From Pectinophora gossypiella (Eukaryota > Arthropoda > Insecta > Lepidoptera > Gelechiidae): DNA of 64,000 nucleotides. The stretch's first letter is position 1. The number at the start of each line of letters is the position of its first letter. Under the pieces are notes generated by a model, which ran no database searches, was not told the DNA's origin, and was given only the letters and a program-made list of their open reading frames with translations. This document shows positions 62,669 through 64,000 of the stretch, one piece after another. Location: contig NC_065414.1 of the NCBI RefSeq assembly GCF_024362695.1, positions 3,923,501 to 3,987,500 on the forward strand. Direction: 5' to 3'. Position numbers and translations under genes: made by a program.

Positions 62669-63112
62669 GAGCTCGGACGAGTCCTTTATAGAGTCTCATG
62701 TCAGGTCAGGAATGACCGAGCGAACTTGGATACTGTGCTGTGGTATATTGTTTCAGATTAACACACGAGGACGTGTGTCACGCAGGATGGCCGTGTCGGC
62801 GTTAGTTATGAATTAAGAAGAGAAATTGATCAAATCGGAAAATAAAATGAAGTTACATCACTTTTAAAGTGATGTAACTTCATTTTATTTTCCGATTTGA
62901 TCAATTTCTCTTCTTAATTCATAACTAACGCCGACACGGCCATCCTGCGTGACACACGTCCTCGTGTGTTAATCTGAAACAATATACCACAGCACAGTAT
63001 CCAAGTTCGCTCGGTCATTCCTGACCTGACATGAGACTCTATAAAGGACTCGTCCGAGCTCTATTTGTGACTCTACATGAGCTCTACTTGTGACTCTACA
63101 TGAGCTCTACTT
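62618..63112. repeat. Perfect palindrome, 247-bp arms, 1-bp spacer
   Basis: Arm 62618-62864 is repeated exactly in reverse complement at 62866-63112 with centre CACTTTTAAAGTG. The arm covers the end of the element interior and the first 71 bp of the 3' LTR. Confidence 0.9.
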
Positions 63113-63650
63113 ATGAAGTTGCAACGCTCCGACGAAAGGTGGCGTACGGCCAGAGCTGCGTGAAGTCGGAGAGTCACTACAGAGTCGTCGTGTCGAGCGG
63201 ACGTGCACTGCCGTTCTAGTCGGGCAGTCTACCGCGAACCATCGTCTTGAGCGGACGTGTCGAATAATTACGATCGGAACGTGGAGTGCTATAGTCGCTC
63301 ACCTATAACTTGTAGGGACGTCAAGAAAGTGTGATCGGAAAAGAGCACCTAGCAAGTACGTTCACATGTCCCGATGATTCGGTCCGAATGTTGGAACCAT
63401 GGGTGGTGGAGGGCCCCTTCGCGCTAACGTCCTTATGCGCGCTAGATAACGAGAGACTGTGTAACCGTTACGAATACCGTGACGTTGCCGTGAGTGTGTA
63501 CCTTATGCTGTGACTTTATTTAATCGTGATACAAAAACTATGTGGAAGTAAATAAAATGATTGTGATACTATTGACGGCCATTATTGTCTTCTAACGCCC
63601 ACCCTCCATTCTGATGATGATGTTACGACGACCGACCCACTGTTACGACA
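62794..63650 (+). repeat. 3' LTR, split by the palindrome arm
   Basis: Starts TGTCGGCG at 62794, follows the 5' LTR to ACATCACTT (62863), is interrupted by the inverted arm, and resumes ATGAAGTTGCAACGCTCC at 63113 (5' LTR position 60130). It ends CTGTTACGACA at 63650, followed by AATA (63651-63654). Confidence 0.88.
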
Positions 63651-63711
63651 AATATATTAATTTAGTGTACAAAGGTTTCCATCAAGGTGCTGACTGATCA
63701 TTACCCGACTA

Positions 63712-64000
63712 ACGACCTCCGTGGTCCAGTGGTAGAGTGTTGGGCTCACGATCCGGAGGTCTCGGGTTCGATTCCCGGTGGGCACATATCACAAAAGTTA
63801 CTTTGTGTTCCCTAGTTTGGTTAGGACATTACTGGCTGATCACCAGATTGTCCGACAGTAAGATGATCCGTGCTTCGGAAGGCACGTTAAGCCGTTGGTC
63901 CCGGTTACTACTTACTGATGTAAGTATGTAGTCGTTACAAGAGTCATGTCAGAGGCTTTTGGCGGCTCAATAGTAACTCTAACGAAGTAATGAAGTACCC
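63712..64000 (+). mobile_element. SINE-A, cut by window end
   Basis: Head ACCTCCGTGGTCCAGTGGTA, B box GGTTCGATTCCCG, GTTCCCTAGTTTGGTTAGGA, core GCTTCGGAAGGCACGTTAAG and TTTTGGCGGCTCAATAGTAA. The 3' tail is modified near the window edge. Confidence 0.9.

Larger units (their letters stand above)
60681..62793 (+). mobile_element. Interior of the LTR element, no recognisable protein
   Basis: 2.1 kb without gag, RT, RNase H or integrase motifs in any frame I could read. The open frames at 60929 (90 codons) and 61582 (135 codons, minus) have no family signature. It holds a 176-bp duplication and a 23-bp minisatellite. Size and lack of coding fit a non-autonomous LTR derivative moved by another element. 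Confidence 0.75.

Noticed and set aside
60348..63513. A 60-codon ORF present identically at 60348-60530 and 63331-63513, looking like a duplicated small gene
   Set aside because: Both copies lie inside the two LTRs of one element; identity follows from LTR copying, not from protein selection.

Overview
The window looks like one locus of a lepidopteran (moth or butterfly) genome. It is AT-rich and intron-rich, and it is packed with 3'-truncated LINE tails, several tRNA-headed SINE families and hairpin MITEs that carry diagnostic lepidopteran sequences. No bacterial-style operons, CRISPR arrays or rRNA genes were seen.

One host gene is present. It is a furin-type proprotein convertase on the + strand, closest in architecture to insect Furin-2 (Fur2): signal peptide, pro-domain, subtilisin-like catalytic domain, P domain, ten furin-like cysteine-rich repeats, a membrane span and a cytoplasmic tail. 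I assembled it from 12 coding exons between 1947 and 39148. All introns are GT-AG and all phases agree, giving 3825 nt and 1274 residues. The first four exons are spread over about 30 kb (1947-31861); the other eight are clustered in 32357-39148. The exons complete each other exactly: the pro-domain is split over exons 1-3, catalytic Asp161 is in exon 4, His200 in exon 5, and Asn301 and Ser381 in exon 6.

Almost everything else is mobile DNA. Intron 1 (2100-19602) carries hairpin MITEs, LINE tails, a 520-bp foldback and SINEs. Intron 2 (19708-27638) carries a young Ty3/gypsy-type LTR element (23770-26313) with near-identical LTRs and a block-permuted pol, inserted in a 145-bp tandem repeat. 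Introns 3 and 4 carry TIR elements, SINEs and a common arthropod repeat. Downstream of the gene (39149-64000) lie more SINEs and LINE tails, a miniature BEL/Pao element (53484-54380), and a non-coding LTR element (60055-63650) whose 3' LTR is split by a perfect 247-bp-arm palindrome.

Five recurring SINE types are labelled A-E here. A, B and C have different heads or tails but share one central core. B joins a tRNA-like segment to a segment resembling the internal promoter of 5S rRNA. Labels such as SINE-A, MITE-H1 and LINE-X are local to this annotation and not database names. No database search, RNA evidence or alignment was available; assignments rest on reading the sequence and knowledge of the families.
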